Shown one piece after another: positions 22,824 to 33,182 of a DNA stretch of 64,000 nucleotides (the stretch's first letter is position 1; each line of letters begins with the position of its first letter). The notes beneath the pieces are model-generated. The model was not told the origin of the DNA. It was given only the letters and a program-made list of their open reading frames with translations, and did no database searches. The translations under genes and the position numbers were made by a program. The DNA comes from Lophium mytilinum (lineage: Eukaryota; Ascomycota; Dothideomycetes; Mytilinidiales; Mytilinidiaceae), in NCBI GenBank assembly GCA_010093605.1, contig MU004199.1:441609-505608 (forward strand), read 5' to 3'.

Positions 22824-24604
22824 CTATCTCTCCTTGTACTGCCGCAGAGCATAGTACTGATACCTCCCAGCAAACTGTCCCCGAAACGCCTTACCCCACC
22901 TGATGAAAACGCCGAAAAGCGATAAAATAGCACACGCGATCAACAAAATAGTAACAAAGACCCATTTCAGCCCCACTCTCGCTTCCCAGGGCGTGAGAGC
23001 AAAGATAAACGCCGTACTAAAGCTGTTCCGCACCACCGTGACGCCGACCAGCGCATCGCCAATGATCTGTCATGCTGTCAGCACAAGCTCACACCATAGC
23101 TCAATCTGAGCTATGCAGGGCTGGGTAAGGTAATACGTACGTCTCTGTATGAATCTGTCAGATACGTGATAATAACGCTATTAATCGGCGTAACACCAAT
23201 ATTGTATAGCGCAAGCCCAACCGCGATAACCGGCCACGGCAAATGGTTATTGAGTCCGATGCTGAAAAGCAGCGCGCCCGCGGGGACAAAAAGTAGGAAC
23301 GGAACGATACACCACAACCTGCTTTCTGGGTCGTAGATGCCCTTGTTCCGGCGGGAGAAGTAGATGACCGCCCAATCGCTCAAGGGGCCGATGATGGCCG
23401 CGCCGATGGTGACGCCGATGACTCTGGGCAGGCTCATGAGGCCGACTTGGTCGGAGGCGAAGTTGTAGGGGGGCTGGACGAGGTATGTCGACATGGTGGT
23501 GGACATGACGTCGCCGAGGCCGACTAGGATGCCGTAGACTAGCGCGGCGTAGGCGACGGCGGGGATTGTGGTGAGGATGATTAGGGGCTGGTACATGTGG
23601 GAGAGGAAAGCGTTGTTTTCGATGCCGGCGGATGGGGTGGTGGTGGTGAAGATGGAGAGTTTTTGTCGGTATGTTTTCAGAGGGATGCTGTGGTTGATGA
23701 TCACAGTGTCGATGTTGGGTAATGCGCCATTCTCGACTGCTTCGATTGACTTTGGCGGATCGATGTCTTGGCTCGAGCCAGTTCGTGTCTGCAGATCCGG
23801 TTTCTTTCGTCCAAATTCTGCTTCCTCGTGTTTAAGGGCGGATGAGGGAGGGCTTTTCTCGGTTTCCGATACCATCCCGAAGATGGGCGGAGCATACTTG
23901 GTCTCCTCGTAGCCGAACACAACGATGAGAAGAGCGATGCCGAAGAAAATGGCGTTCCACCACCAGATCCATCGCCAGCCCTGCCCTTTGGCGACAAAGC
24001 CCGCAATGAGGGATCCGAGATAGCTTGAGAGGAGCCACACCCAGACGTAGATTGCGTTCGCCCTTCCCCGCTGGTGCACAAAGAAGATGTCAGCAATCGT
24101 CATTTGGACAATGACTTCTGCCAGACTTCCAAACAGACATTGCAAGATATTGATGAGCATAAGGTCTGCAACGGTCTCCATCTTCGCGGACCAGATGCTG
24201 AGGCCGAATTGAAGCGCCGTGCTGAAAATATAGAGCGGCCGACGACCAAACTTGAGAGCGAATGGAATGAGGATGACGGAGCCGAGTGCCAGGCAAGCGC
24301 AGCCCACAGCGTAGCTATCGTTGAGGATTTCGAAACTGTAGCCCAGTTCCTTGTTCATTGGGCCCCATGTAGGGGTTGAGGCATTGATGAACTCGGCGAC
24401 CATGGCGACGTAGAGACAGACAAGCCCGAAGTTGATGTATTTTCGAGTCGTCGACCAGTTGAAGGGGTCGTTGGGGTCTTCTGATGGTCGTGGCTCTAGG
24501 ATGATGTCTTTGCCAGCTGAAGAGGTCATGTCTTCGAGGCGAACGGTTCCTGGAGGCCACAGGTGGGCGCTTTCTCCTGTGGATGTTGGAGCGGAAGCAG
24601 CCAT
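22824..24604 (-). CDS. MFS transporter, DHA1/HOL1-like
   Basis: Exons 24604-23141 and 23066-22824 with a GTACGT...CAG intron give 568 residues. About twelve hydrophobic segments flank a long central cytoplasmic loop. The N-terminal DPNDPFNWS motif just before the first helix and the RRPLYIFSTALQ loop after helix 2 are typical of fungal drug:H+ antiporter-type MFS proteins. Members of the HOL1 group move cations and amines; that substrate is inferred, not shown. The gene is divergent from the FAD oxidoreductase with 613 bp between start codons. It shares with it a promoter carrying three CGGAAGAAT(A/G)CGA motifs, so co-regulation is likely. Plasma membrane location is expected. Confidence 0.92.
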
Positions 24605-25217
24605 GGTCGTTTCAAGCGAATTAACGGTGTTGGTGGTTGTGGATTGCCAAATTCAGAGGGATAGACTGCATTTAAATATCAGGTCTTGCTAGAAGTAGTA
24701 TGTAACCCATCGCGGAAGAATGCGAAAGTATTTACGGTTCCTAGGTTGGAGAAACAAGCGTTCTTGCTGTTCGGCGGCATCCGATAGATTGTCGGAAGAA
24801 TACGACGAGTATTTGTAGTTGCGAGGTTATAGAGTTAAGCGGTCTTTCTGCTCGGCGGCATCCCATATTCGGCGCTTTACACCACCCCTGCGTAGTAGAT
24901 GCTCGGAAGAATACGAGCGTCCAATCGGAGGATGCCGATCCCATTCCCGACAGCCGTCTCTATTGCAAAGCAGACCACCAGCCGACCCTCAATCATAGTG
25001 ATCGCCACAGAATGGAGCTTTCGAGCCCTGTGCAGGTTAGCTCTCTGAAATATGGCTCATGTCGTTTTACCGAACACGTCTGACGCTGTAGGACCCGCAA
25101 AGTAAGGCTGATGCTCGATATATAACCATGCTTTCGACGAATACATCTGCTATTCTGTACACCTGTGCTCCACCAAACTTCTTTTACGACAAACGATCTG
25201 TGACCTGTTGAAGCACA
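24605..25217. promoter_or_regulatory. bidirectional promoter with duplicated element
   Basis: Shared upstream region of the MFS transporter and the FAD oxidoreductase. Two roughly 80-bp tandem segments each begin with CGGAAGAAT(A/G)CGA (24713-24725 and 24793-24805) and end with TCGGCGGCATCC (24771-24782 and 24852-24863). A third CGGAAGAATACGA occurs at 24904-24916. CGG triplets are the usual contact of Zn2Cys6 regulators, and such a regulator is encoded next to this pair. A TATATAA box at 25119-25125 suits the oxidoreductase. Confidence 0.7.
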
Positions 25218-26951
25218 ATGTCGAACCCTACGAATCCAACACCGCCAGCCACCGTCAAGAACTCGCAACCGGAGTCGACGACTACTCCGCCGGAGCGTTT
25301 TGGGTTTCCCAAGCAGGGCAGCCGCTCGCTCTCATACTGGCTTCAAAGCGTGCAAGGCGACCCTCTCCTGAACCATCGAACGACACCCGAGTTACCCAAG
25401 TCGGCAGATATTGTTGTTATCGGCTCTGGTGTAAGTGCCCATACGAGGAGCGACAATCGAATGACTAACAGCGTCTTGTGCAGCTTTCAGGAACATTGAT
25501 AACCAAGCACTGCCTTGCAACTTGGCCAGACAAGACAGTGGTGGTACTTGAGGCCCGCGAATTCTGCTCCGGTGCTACCGGTCGCAACGCCGGCCATTGC
25601 AAGCCTGATCAATGGCGCGGGTTTGCGCGGTATGAAGAAGCTTTCGGCACACAGCATGCCCTAAAGGTGTGTCTAGGAGTCGTTGTAGCCTGGTCTGTCT
25701 AAATTGCTTTCAAGATTCTCCAAAACGAGCAGCAGACATGGTCTGATTTAGTGCAATATATCCGCGAAAACAAGGTTGCCTGCGATCTCTGGGTAGGCGA
25801 TACGCTTGACGTCCCGGTGTCGCAAGAGGCAGCAAATTTCTCTAGGCATTCTTTTGAGCGGTACGAGGCAGCTGGCGGCAGAGTCGACCATATCCAAGTT
25901 ACACACGATCCGGCTGAAGCAGCAAGAGTAAGAAACTTCACCGAGTTGTTCGTGCTCCGGCTGACTGGTGCGCAGAGATCTCGCATCAAAGACGCCCAAG
26001 CATGCTATTCCTGGCCTGCATCGACTCTGCACCCTTGGAAACTTGCCGCGCACGTTATGCGTGACAACGTGAGTAAGGGCGCCAACCTCCAAACACATAC
26101 GCCAGCTCTGTGTGTGAAAGAGTCTCCGGACACTCCGGGCAAATGGATCGTTGAATGTGAACGCGGCATAATCGAGTGCTCAAAGGTTATCCATGCTACG
26201 AATGCATATAGTGCCGCACTCGAACCCTCTTTGCGTGGAGTCATTCGGCCTTGTCCTCACATGTGCAACCGCGTAGAGCCTCCATCGACCTTTTCAGCGC
26301 AGCGGGGCCTCCAGAACTCATACGGGGTTCTTTTGTCAAATGAAGCGCTTTTCAGTATCAACCCTCGGTGTACTGCTGATGGGGTCGTCTTGTTCGGCGG
26401 CAGCAACCCGGGGCAGAAGCAGTTCGAGGAGTGGATAGAGAGGCATCCGGACAGATGTGTAGACGACAGCCTGGTAGACTTTGGATGCATAACGGATGCC
26501 GTCCAGACGTTTGCAGAGTCTCAACTTGTAGGCTGGAGAGATGCTTCAACAGATCCAGAAGTGTTGTATGGCAAGAGCTGGAGCGGCATTATTGGAATGG
26601 CAAGTCAATCATTTGGTCCATGTTGTTTATATGCTAAGAATGAGCTAACAAGATGTAGAGTGCGGATGGTGTGCCGTTTGTAGGACAATTACCTGGACTT
26701 CCAGGACAGTGGATCTGTGCCGGGCACCAAGGACAGTGAGTTTCGATCTGTCTTTGGCTTTCTTCTAGCGTGGCTGACGAATGCGTAGCGGGATGGCGCG
26801 TATCTTTACCGCTGCCCCGGGATTGGTCAAGCTGATGAATGGAGGGTCTTGGGCCAGCACACAGTTGCCTGACGTCTACGAAATCACCGCGTCACGGATG
26901 AAAGGACTGAGACAGCGCCTTGCTAAGGATATGGCAGTTCCACGCCTCTGA
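25218..26951 (+). CDS. FAD-dependent oxidoreductase, DAO family
   Basis: Five exons: 25218-25430, 25484-25666, 25715-26599, 26659-26735 and 26789-26951, giving 506 residues with all phases closing. The third intron has a GC donor (ATG|GCAAGT). The dinucleotide-binding motif DIVVIGSGLSGTLI is at about residue 64, followed by VVVLEAREFCSGATGRNAGHC, as in DAO-type enzymes such as bacterial gamma-glutamylputrescine and glycine/sarcosine oxidases. The C-terminal FAD block reads SADGVPFVGQLPGLPGQWICAGHQGHGM. It probably oxidises an amine or amino acid to release H2O2, but the substrate is not known. It sits between the divergent transporter and a downstream Zn2Cys6 regulator on the same strand. Confidence 0.92.
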
Positions 26952-27414
26952 AACGCCAACTTGACGAGGTCGAAGCGACGTATAGAAGATGGCGAAGAAA
27001 TTACCTCGTTAAAATTTGGCACGTGACATGTGTAAGACGTGAATGATAGTGATAGATTACATAGTGAGCTATCTATGGGCAATGCTATAGCTATATAGAA
27101 GCGCCACACGGGACTGGGACCTAGCCTACCAGCCACGCTATTCCTTGCACCTTGTACTGAATCTTGAAGGCGCTCACGTGCCTGTATACCCCACCCTCGC
27201 GGGCTGGAAGTCCGCCTTCGGCGCTCTACATCCGCGAAATGAATCAACCAACCGACTACTTCGTAATCGGAAACTTCCGTAGCAGTTAATAAGACGACGC
27301 GGTAGTATCCAAAGGAGTTTCACATCAACCCATGAACGACTACAACGCAATGCCTCCACACTGCAGGGCACAACTGTAAATGCATCCAAGTACGGTATCC
27401 AACCCATCTGTATC
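26952..27414. other. intergenic region before the Zn2Cys6 gene
   Basis: No gene seen. It should contain the 3' end of the oxidoreductase transcript and the promoter of the regulator. I did not find the CGGAAGAATRCGA motif here. Confidence 0.45.
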
Positions 27415-29712
27415 ATGTATGAAAATCCCGAAATCCCCGAAAACCAACCCACCAGACCTGCCAAACGCGTGCGCACGGGAAGCAGAACACTAGTCGCCTG
27501 CATCAATTGCAAGGAGAGGAAGTTGAAGGTGAGCAATATCCCTGACGGCCTACATTCTAAACACGGTGGGATAACTACGACTAATCGTACCCAAAGTGCG
27601 ATAATAAGCCACTAGGGTGTGACAATTGTCTCCGGCTCAGCTCCAGTCAGTGCATTCCTGGTTTTCCCTAATAGGCTAGTCAATTGAACTTTGCTAACCA
27701 TCAAAGTGTGTCTCGTGGAGGATCCAGTGACAAAGAGACACCAACCGCGAAATTACCTAGAAACTTTGGAACAACGCGTGGCTTTTCTCGAAGATATTCT
27801 GAAATGCCATCATCCAGACTTGGCCGACGACCATCTCTTCTCGGGCGATCTCCATCAGACACATGTTCGATCTAGCCCCGCTTCGTACGACGGCCAGTGG
27901 GATATAGCGGAAGCCAGCAATGAGCGTAATGGACTCGATGACTTGGCCTCCAATGTTGGCCTACTGAGCCTCAACGCGGCTGGGGCAGAGCCTCATTACC
28001 TAGGTTCATCGTCGACTTTTGCGTTTTCGCGACTAATCAATCTGTCTCTCCGCCAAGTAGTACTCAAGGCGCCCAAAACATGTGGGTCATCTGGCCCAAG
28101 CAAGTACGAGCCCTCAATGCTGCCATCACCATGTGCATTACCAGATCACGACATAGGTATCAGGCTTAGCAACGCCTATTTCCAAAACATCCATTTCCAG
28201 TACCCCTTCTTGCACGAGCCGACATTTCGCGAATGGGAAGCAGCAGTGGCAAAGAGGCCTAGTCCATTTGATGATCTTACCCCTGATCCAGTCGCTTTGT
28301 TTTTTGTGAATATGGTACGCTTTGGTATTGTCGGCATCGCACGACATGGCTAATACCTATAGGTCTATGCTGTTGGAGCTCTCCTTTTGCCCAATTTAGG
28401 ATGTTCAGCAGAGGCAAGTCAACAGTAATGTCCACGTTAATGAGCTAACTGCCGTTCAGAAGTTATACATTTCAGCGCACGTCTACCTTGATCACGTTCT
28501 ATTCTATGAGAACCTGGAATCTATACAGGCAATCCTATGCTGTGCAGTGTATTCTGTGCGCTCTTCTATAGGCACATCACACTGGTGGGAGTGACAACGC
28601 TGAGCAAAAACTGAGCACTAACGCATACTAGGAAGTTGGCTGGGTTAGCTCTACGTCAGTGTATTGATCTTGGTTATCATCGCAGCTTGACACGTCTTGA
28701 GTCAACCACCGATCCTCTTCGACAGGACCTGCGCAAAAGGGTGTTTTGGTGTACGTATTCAATGGAGTGCCAAGCTGCCGTTATGCTGGGGCGTTCCTTG
28801 GGTTTACCTCTTCAAGGGATCGATGCAGAGGTACTGTGATCTGCTCCTCGTTTTGAACCGGATCTAACCTCTGCGGCCGTACAGTATCCTCTAGATATCG
28901 ATGACTCGTGCATTACAGCCAGCGGAATATGCGGTACGCCACGAAGCTTGTTCAGCGATCCGCCGACAAATATGACCAAAGCGATCCACACATTTCGCAT
29001 TCGACGCCTTTTAGGCTCCATCCACACATCGCTCTACTCTGATATCACACGCTCGAACCCGGGCCAGGAAGCTCATCGGGCTCAAATCGAGCGCCTTCGT
29101 GCCGAAATAGAGAATTGGCGGGCTTTGATTCCCGCTACACTATCTCATACAGGTCAAATGCTTTCGCTGTTTGCAAGCTCGCACTGGTTTGACTTCGAGT
29201 ACGACTATGCCATCTTACAGCTCTACCGAGCTCAAATCGTTGATGGACGAGGTGGTAGCTCCGACGCTATCTTCATTGATTGCCTGCGAGCCGCAGAGGA
29301 CATCTGCCACGGCTACCGCCGCCAATTCTTGGGCAAACCAACAAACTACACATGGGCGGCCGTTCACGAGCTATGCCTTGCTGGTTTGACATACCTCCAT
29401 TGCCTCTGGACGTCACCTACGGTCCGAGGTGCAAACAGCCAGAGCCAGGTATGCAGTACCTGTACTGACTGCACCATCGTGTTGGTGTTAATGGCTGAGC
29501 GGTGGGACGCTGCCGCGCCCTTTCGAGACATTTTTGAAGCGCTCGCTGGTCGCACGATGGCTATGATGGATGACAAGGCCCAGGGCAAATGGACTGTGTC
29601 GAGTGCTTCGACTCTGGGCGATGATACTAGCCAATGGAGAATGTCGATCGCTGATAATGGCATGTCTGAAGGGTTGCATGAGCTGCTGTCTAGCTTTATG
29701 CAGGAGTCTTAG
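27415..29712 (+). CDS. Zn2Cys6 transcription factor
   Basis: Seven exons: 27415-27528, 27597-27645, 27707-28314, 28363-28413, 28460-28584, 28632-28830 and 28885-29712, giving 657 residues; phases close throughout. The fourth intron uses a GC donor (GAG|GCAAGT). The N-terminal binuclear zinc cluster is assembled across three exons with canonical C-x2-C-x6-C-x6-C-x2-C-x6-C spacing (ACINCKERKLKC, then CDNC), preceded by basic residues and followed by a coiled-coil-like ETLEQRVAFLEDIL dimerisation segment. A fungal transcription-factor middle domain follows, with LAGLALRQCIDLGYHR and RIRRLLGSIHTSLYSD. It is a candidate local regulator of the neighbouring transporter and oxidoreductase, by position only. 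Confidence 0.93.
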
Positions 29713-29881
29713 ACAACGGCGTGCTACAACAGATTGTATGATAGATACAGCGCTGACTTCACATAGAAGCTGGAGGAAATAAATTAGTTGGAGGTATATG
29801 CCCATTGCTGGTTGTTCTTCTGGCGATGCATCTAATCTGCAGGTGTGGTATGGCCCAGGAATCCGACAACCAAAATCGGTG

Positions 29882-30370
29882 CAGGGCTGCCGTTCAATCA
29901 ACGAGTTGACCCGTTGATTGAGTTGATTGACAAAACTGTCAATCAACTCAATCAATTGGCCCTTTGGAAAAGCTTCAATCAATTAATTTAATAAGGTCTC
30001 GTTAATTAATAGTTAATATTCCGTTAAAGTTATCCTAATATTGCAAGTTTTAGCTACCGGAAGTTGGTAAATCTAGAATTTATATGGGCTTACCACTACT
30101 ACTAACTACCCCGCCGCCGCAATAACGCGCCTAACCTTAGTAGTGCTAAAGAGGGTAGTATAAATAGGGCAACTAAGTAAAAGATGTAAGTTAAAACCTT
30201 AGTAATACCTATATAATTTTGCTAAGGATCTCTTTTTATGCCACGTTAACTAATCAATCACCTTAATTAACGGGTTAATTAATTAATTAACTTGGAACTC
30301 TGCTGACTAAGGCGTCAACTCAATCAACGGCGAGAGGCCAAGGTGATTGATTGATTGAACGGCAGCCCTG
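29882..30370. mobile_element. non-autonomous hAT-type MITE, complete
   Basis: A 489-bp element with perfect 20-bp terminal inverted repeats, CAGGGCTGCCGTTCAATCAA, at both ends. It is flanked by an identical 8-bp direct repeat AATCGGTG at 29874-29881 and 30371-30378. An 8-bp target duplication with CAGGG-type ends is the hAT signature. The interior is AT-rich with TTAATTAA runs and has no transposase frame. TCAATCAA/TTGATTGA motifs cluster at both ends and include a perfect 18-bp hairpin stem at 29914-29931 and 29938-29955. The intact TSD and TIRs suggest a fairly recent insertion, about 110 bp upstream of the HET gene. Confidence 0.93.
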
Positions 30371-30481
30371 AATCGGTGTGCACGTCATCATGCATGCACT
30401 AGACCTGGGAACTCCTACCGCTATAGCGTCTTCACTCTGCTTTCTCATCGCTATACAACTTTATTTCCCTGATACTCGGCC

Positions 30482-32542
30482 ATGCCGACCGACTTCATAT
30501 GCGATAATTGCGTGACTTGGACACTAGTGTCATCAAACAGGGTTTCGAATCCGCAGCCGAAGGATATATCCCGCGCTCCTGTAACTCGCTGACAAGATGG
30601 AGCTGGATGCCGTCGTCACCTTGCCAAATGTGTGAACTCTTCGACCAATGCCAACAGCTCCAATCCCCTATCGTCTCAGATGGCCACTCTTATATCACCG
30701 CGAAGCTGAGATGGTTACGCTTCTATCAACAGAAGGTGTTCGAGTTTTCTTCTCAAAGACCTCTATTGGAATTTCTTAGCGAGCATACAGCAGGTATAGA
30801 AAAACTGGACTCCATGCATAGAATTCCCGAGCTTTTGATCGGTGTTGATCTTTCTGATTGCACCCTTTCTCGATATAATCGGTTACCAAGCCGAATAGTC
30901 GACCTCGACTACTTGAAGGCACAGCTTCATACTTGCCTGGAAACGCATGCAGAGCTACACACGACGAATATATCGCTACCTGCACCGATACGTGTATTGA
31001 ATTGTCGCACGAGGCAATTAGAGTCAGCCCCAGCCGATTGCTCCTATGTGGCGCTCAGCTATGTTTGGGGACCGGATACGAGACGAGGGGAAAAGGCTCT
31101 TCCTAAGACGATCGAGGATGCTGTGAACGTCACTCTGAGTATGGGGTTCGATTACCTGTGGGTTGACGCGTTGTGTATAGAGCAGTCGGTGAAAGAAGAC
31201 ATGGAAAAACAGCTTCAACAAATGGACTTGGTCTACCGCCTAGCTAAACTTACCATTGTAGCAGTGGCAAGTCCTGATGCACACCATGGACTTTCCGGGA
31301 TTACTGCTACACGTCCTAACCGTCAAGCACAATTTGAGATCAATGGCCTCCGTCTTACATCCATCATTTCCAGGCCCTGGGATGAGGTCGACAGTTCTCC
31401 CTGGAATTCTCGTGGCTGGACCTTTCAGGAGGGCCTCTTCTCCACTCGGTGCCTGCTGTTCACCGAGTCTCAAGTAATCTTAGATTGTCGGCACCAATGG
31501 CTGTGTGAGAGTATCAATGATCCACAGCCGCCCACAGTTTCTGCCGATGTGGATCACCAATATTGGCGTATACAGCATTCCTTGGATGCCTGGTCACCCA
31601 ACAGTCCCGGATGACAGTCCCGGATGGCTAATCTATCATCTAATCACAGCATACACCTGCCGAAACTTGACCCATGACGAGCATATACTGAACGCCTTTT
31701 GCGGAGTTCTGCAAGCCGCCTTACGGGTGTCGGAACATCCTGTGAACAGCCATTGTGGCATCCCAGTCTTCCCGGGTGACGGTGTTGTTTTGTCCAGCTT
31801 CCTGTTCGGCCTACAATGGGACTCTGGAACTATTTCACGTCAGACATCCAGAAAGCATCGTAGGCGTAATGGCTTCCCATCATGGTCCTGGACTGGATTC
31901 GTCCAACCAGCTCGCTACAGATATTGGCTCAGCCCAGGGACAAGGTTCTTGCTGAGGGATGGAACAGATGTCAGTGTTGAGTGTCAGTCTGGAGCCGTCG
32001 TCTCCTTATCCGACGTTCTCGAAAGCTCTCCATGGAACAGCCTAGTCACAAGATTCATCATCTTGGAAGCGTGGTCGACGAGGGTGGAACTCTGTGTGCA
32101 ACCAGTTTTACCACTCTCGCTGTTGCAAGCATCACTAGAGCCAGAATCGCTGGAGGCAGAATCCCCGGAGCAGAATCGCTGGACACCGATTCACTCCAGT
32201 CTGAAGATTAATGGCAATAGAACTTTGGCACGACTGTTTGGACGACTCCATGCCTTTCACTTCAACGCGCTGCTGGATGGAGACCTAGATGAAATGACCA
32301 TCACGGAGCCTTTGAATTGTGTAGGTGTTTGGTTGGGCTCGATGGAGAATGATGACCGTATTGGCGACAACCTACTACTACTTCGAGAGCACGGCGACGG
32401 AGGATTTTGGGAGAGATTAGGAATAGTGAATTCGCGATCAAGATGCGGTACAGATAGCATGGACATGGGCCAATATTCAGATTCAACGGGATGGGATTCG
32501 TATGAACTAACTTTTGAACGGCGGATATTTCGCCTGGGATAG
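30482..32542 (+). pseudogene. HET-domain gene broken by a 13-bp duplication
   Basis: HET (heterokaryon incompatibility) domain protein. The core reads CSYVALSYVWGPDT at about 31037-31080, then DYLWVDALCIEQ, and later SSPWNSRGWTFQEGLFSTRCLLF, all hallmark HET blocks. The frame stops at 31612-31614 and resumes in another frame as GWLIYHLITAYT. Exactly at the switch, ACAGTCCCGGATG is present twice in tandem (31601-31613 and 31614-31626). A 13-nt insertion shifts the frame by one, and without one copy the two frames would join. The downstream part, to 32542, is open. The start is uncertain: ATG 30482 begins a short frame reading MPTDFICDNC in a different phase, and the main frame's first ATG is 30607. 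The allele is probably non-functional. Confidence 0.75.
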
Positions 32543-33182
32543 ATCATCTTTCTTCCGGTCAAAACCATTCTTGGCACCTTCAAGAGTCCCACAATTATAA
32601 TATGGATGCCGGCTCATGGCTTGCACGTTCCGCCTGGGAAGTGAAGTAGCGTGCCCCGAGCCTGCGCGGGTTTCCTGCTCCTGCAGCCACAAGTCTCAGC
32701 CTTCCAACTCAGCTCCGCAGCGTTAGGTTTCTTCAGCCTTGTGCTTGCCACCAATCACCCGTCCCTACTGCAGATGCATGATGCAATCAAGCATGCCCGC
32801 GGCCAACCACCATGAGATTGAGGCTGAGGGTTGGCGTTTCGCAACTCTCGCTGCCTACTTTGTTCAGCCTTCTCTCTTCTCTCCCTCATCAACACCATTG
32901 CTCACCAGCACACTCAGTCGGCACCGTCTCTAATCCTTATCGAGTTTTCCCGATACAAGGGAACTCACGTGGGTACATCGCCCCAGACCAGAATTGTCCT
33001 CGCTGAATCCGCCAAGGCCCCTCTTTTGCCTTGCTGAGGAACGGGCCCTTCCCGAGCGAAATTTGCGGCATCTTGTTGTGGTTCTCAAGCTCTGTGTTGA
33101 TCGAACCAAAATACCTACCTGGACTAGGTTTATCGGAAACGACTCTCGTACTGGGTGCTGTGGACACAGCATTATCTGGACC
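32543..33182. other. gene-free intergenic stretch
   Basis: Contains the 3' flank of the HET gene and the promoter/leader of the membrane-protein gene. An open frame runs from 32994 into the next gene but has no ATG before 33183, so it is treated as leader. Confidence 0.45.

Noticed and set aside
30520-30570. tRNA-like B box (GGTTTCGAATCCG)
   Set aside because: No matching acceptor stem, A box or anticodon arm could be folded around it.
31590-31626. Short intron explaining the HET frame break
   Set aside because: The only GT-AG spans are 25 nt or less, below credible intron size; the exact 13-bp duplication explains it better.
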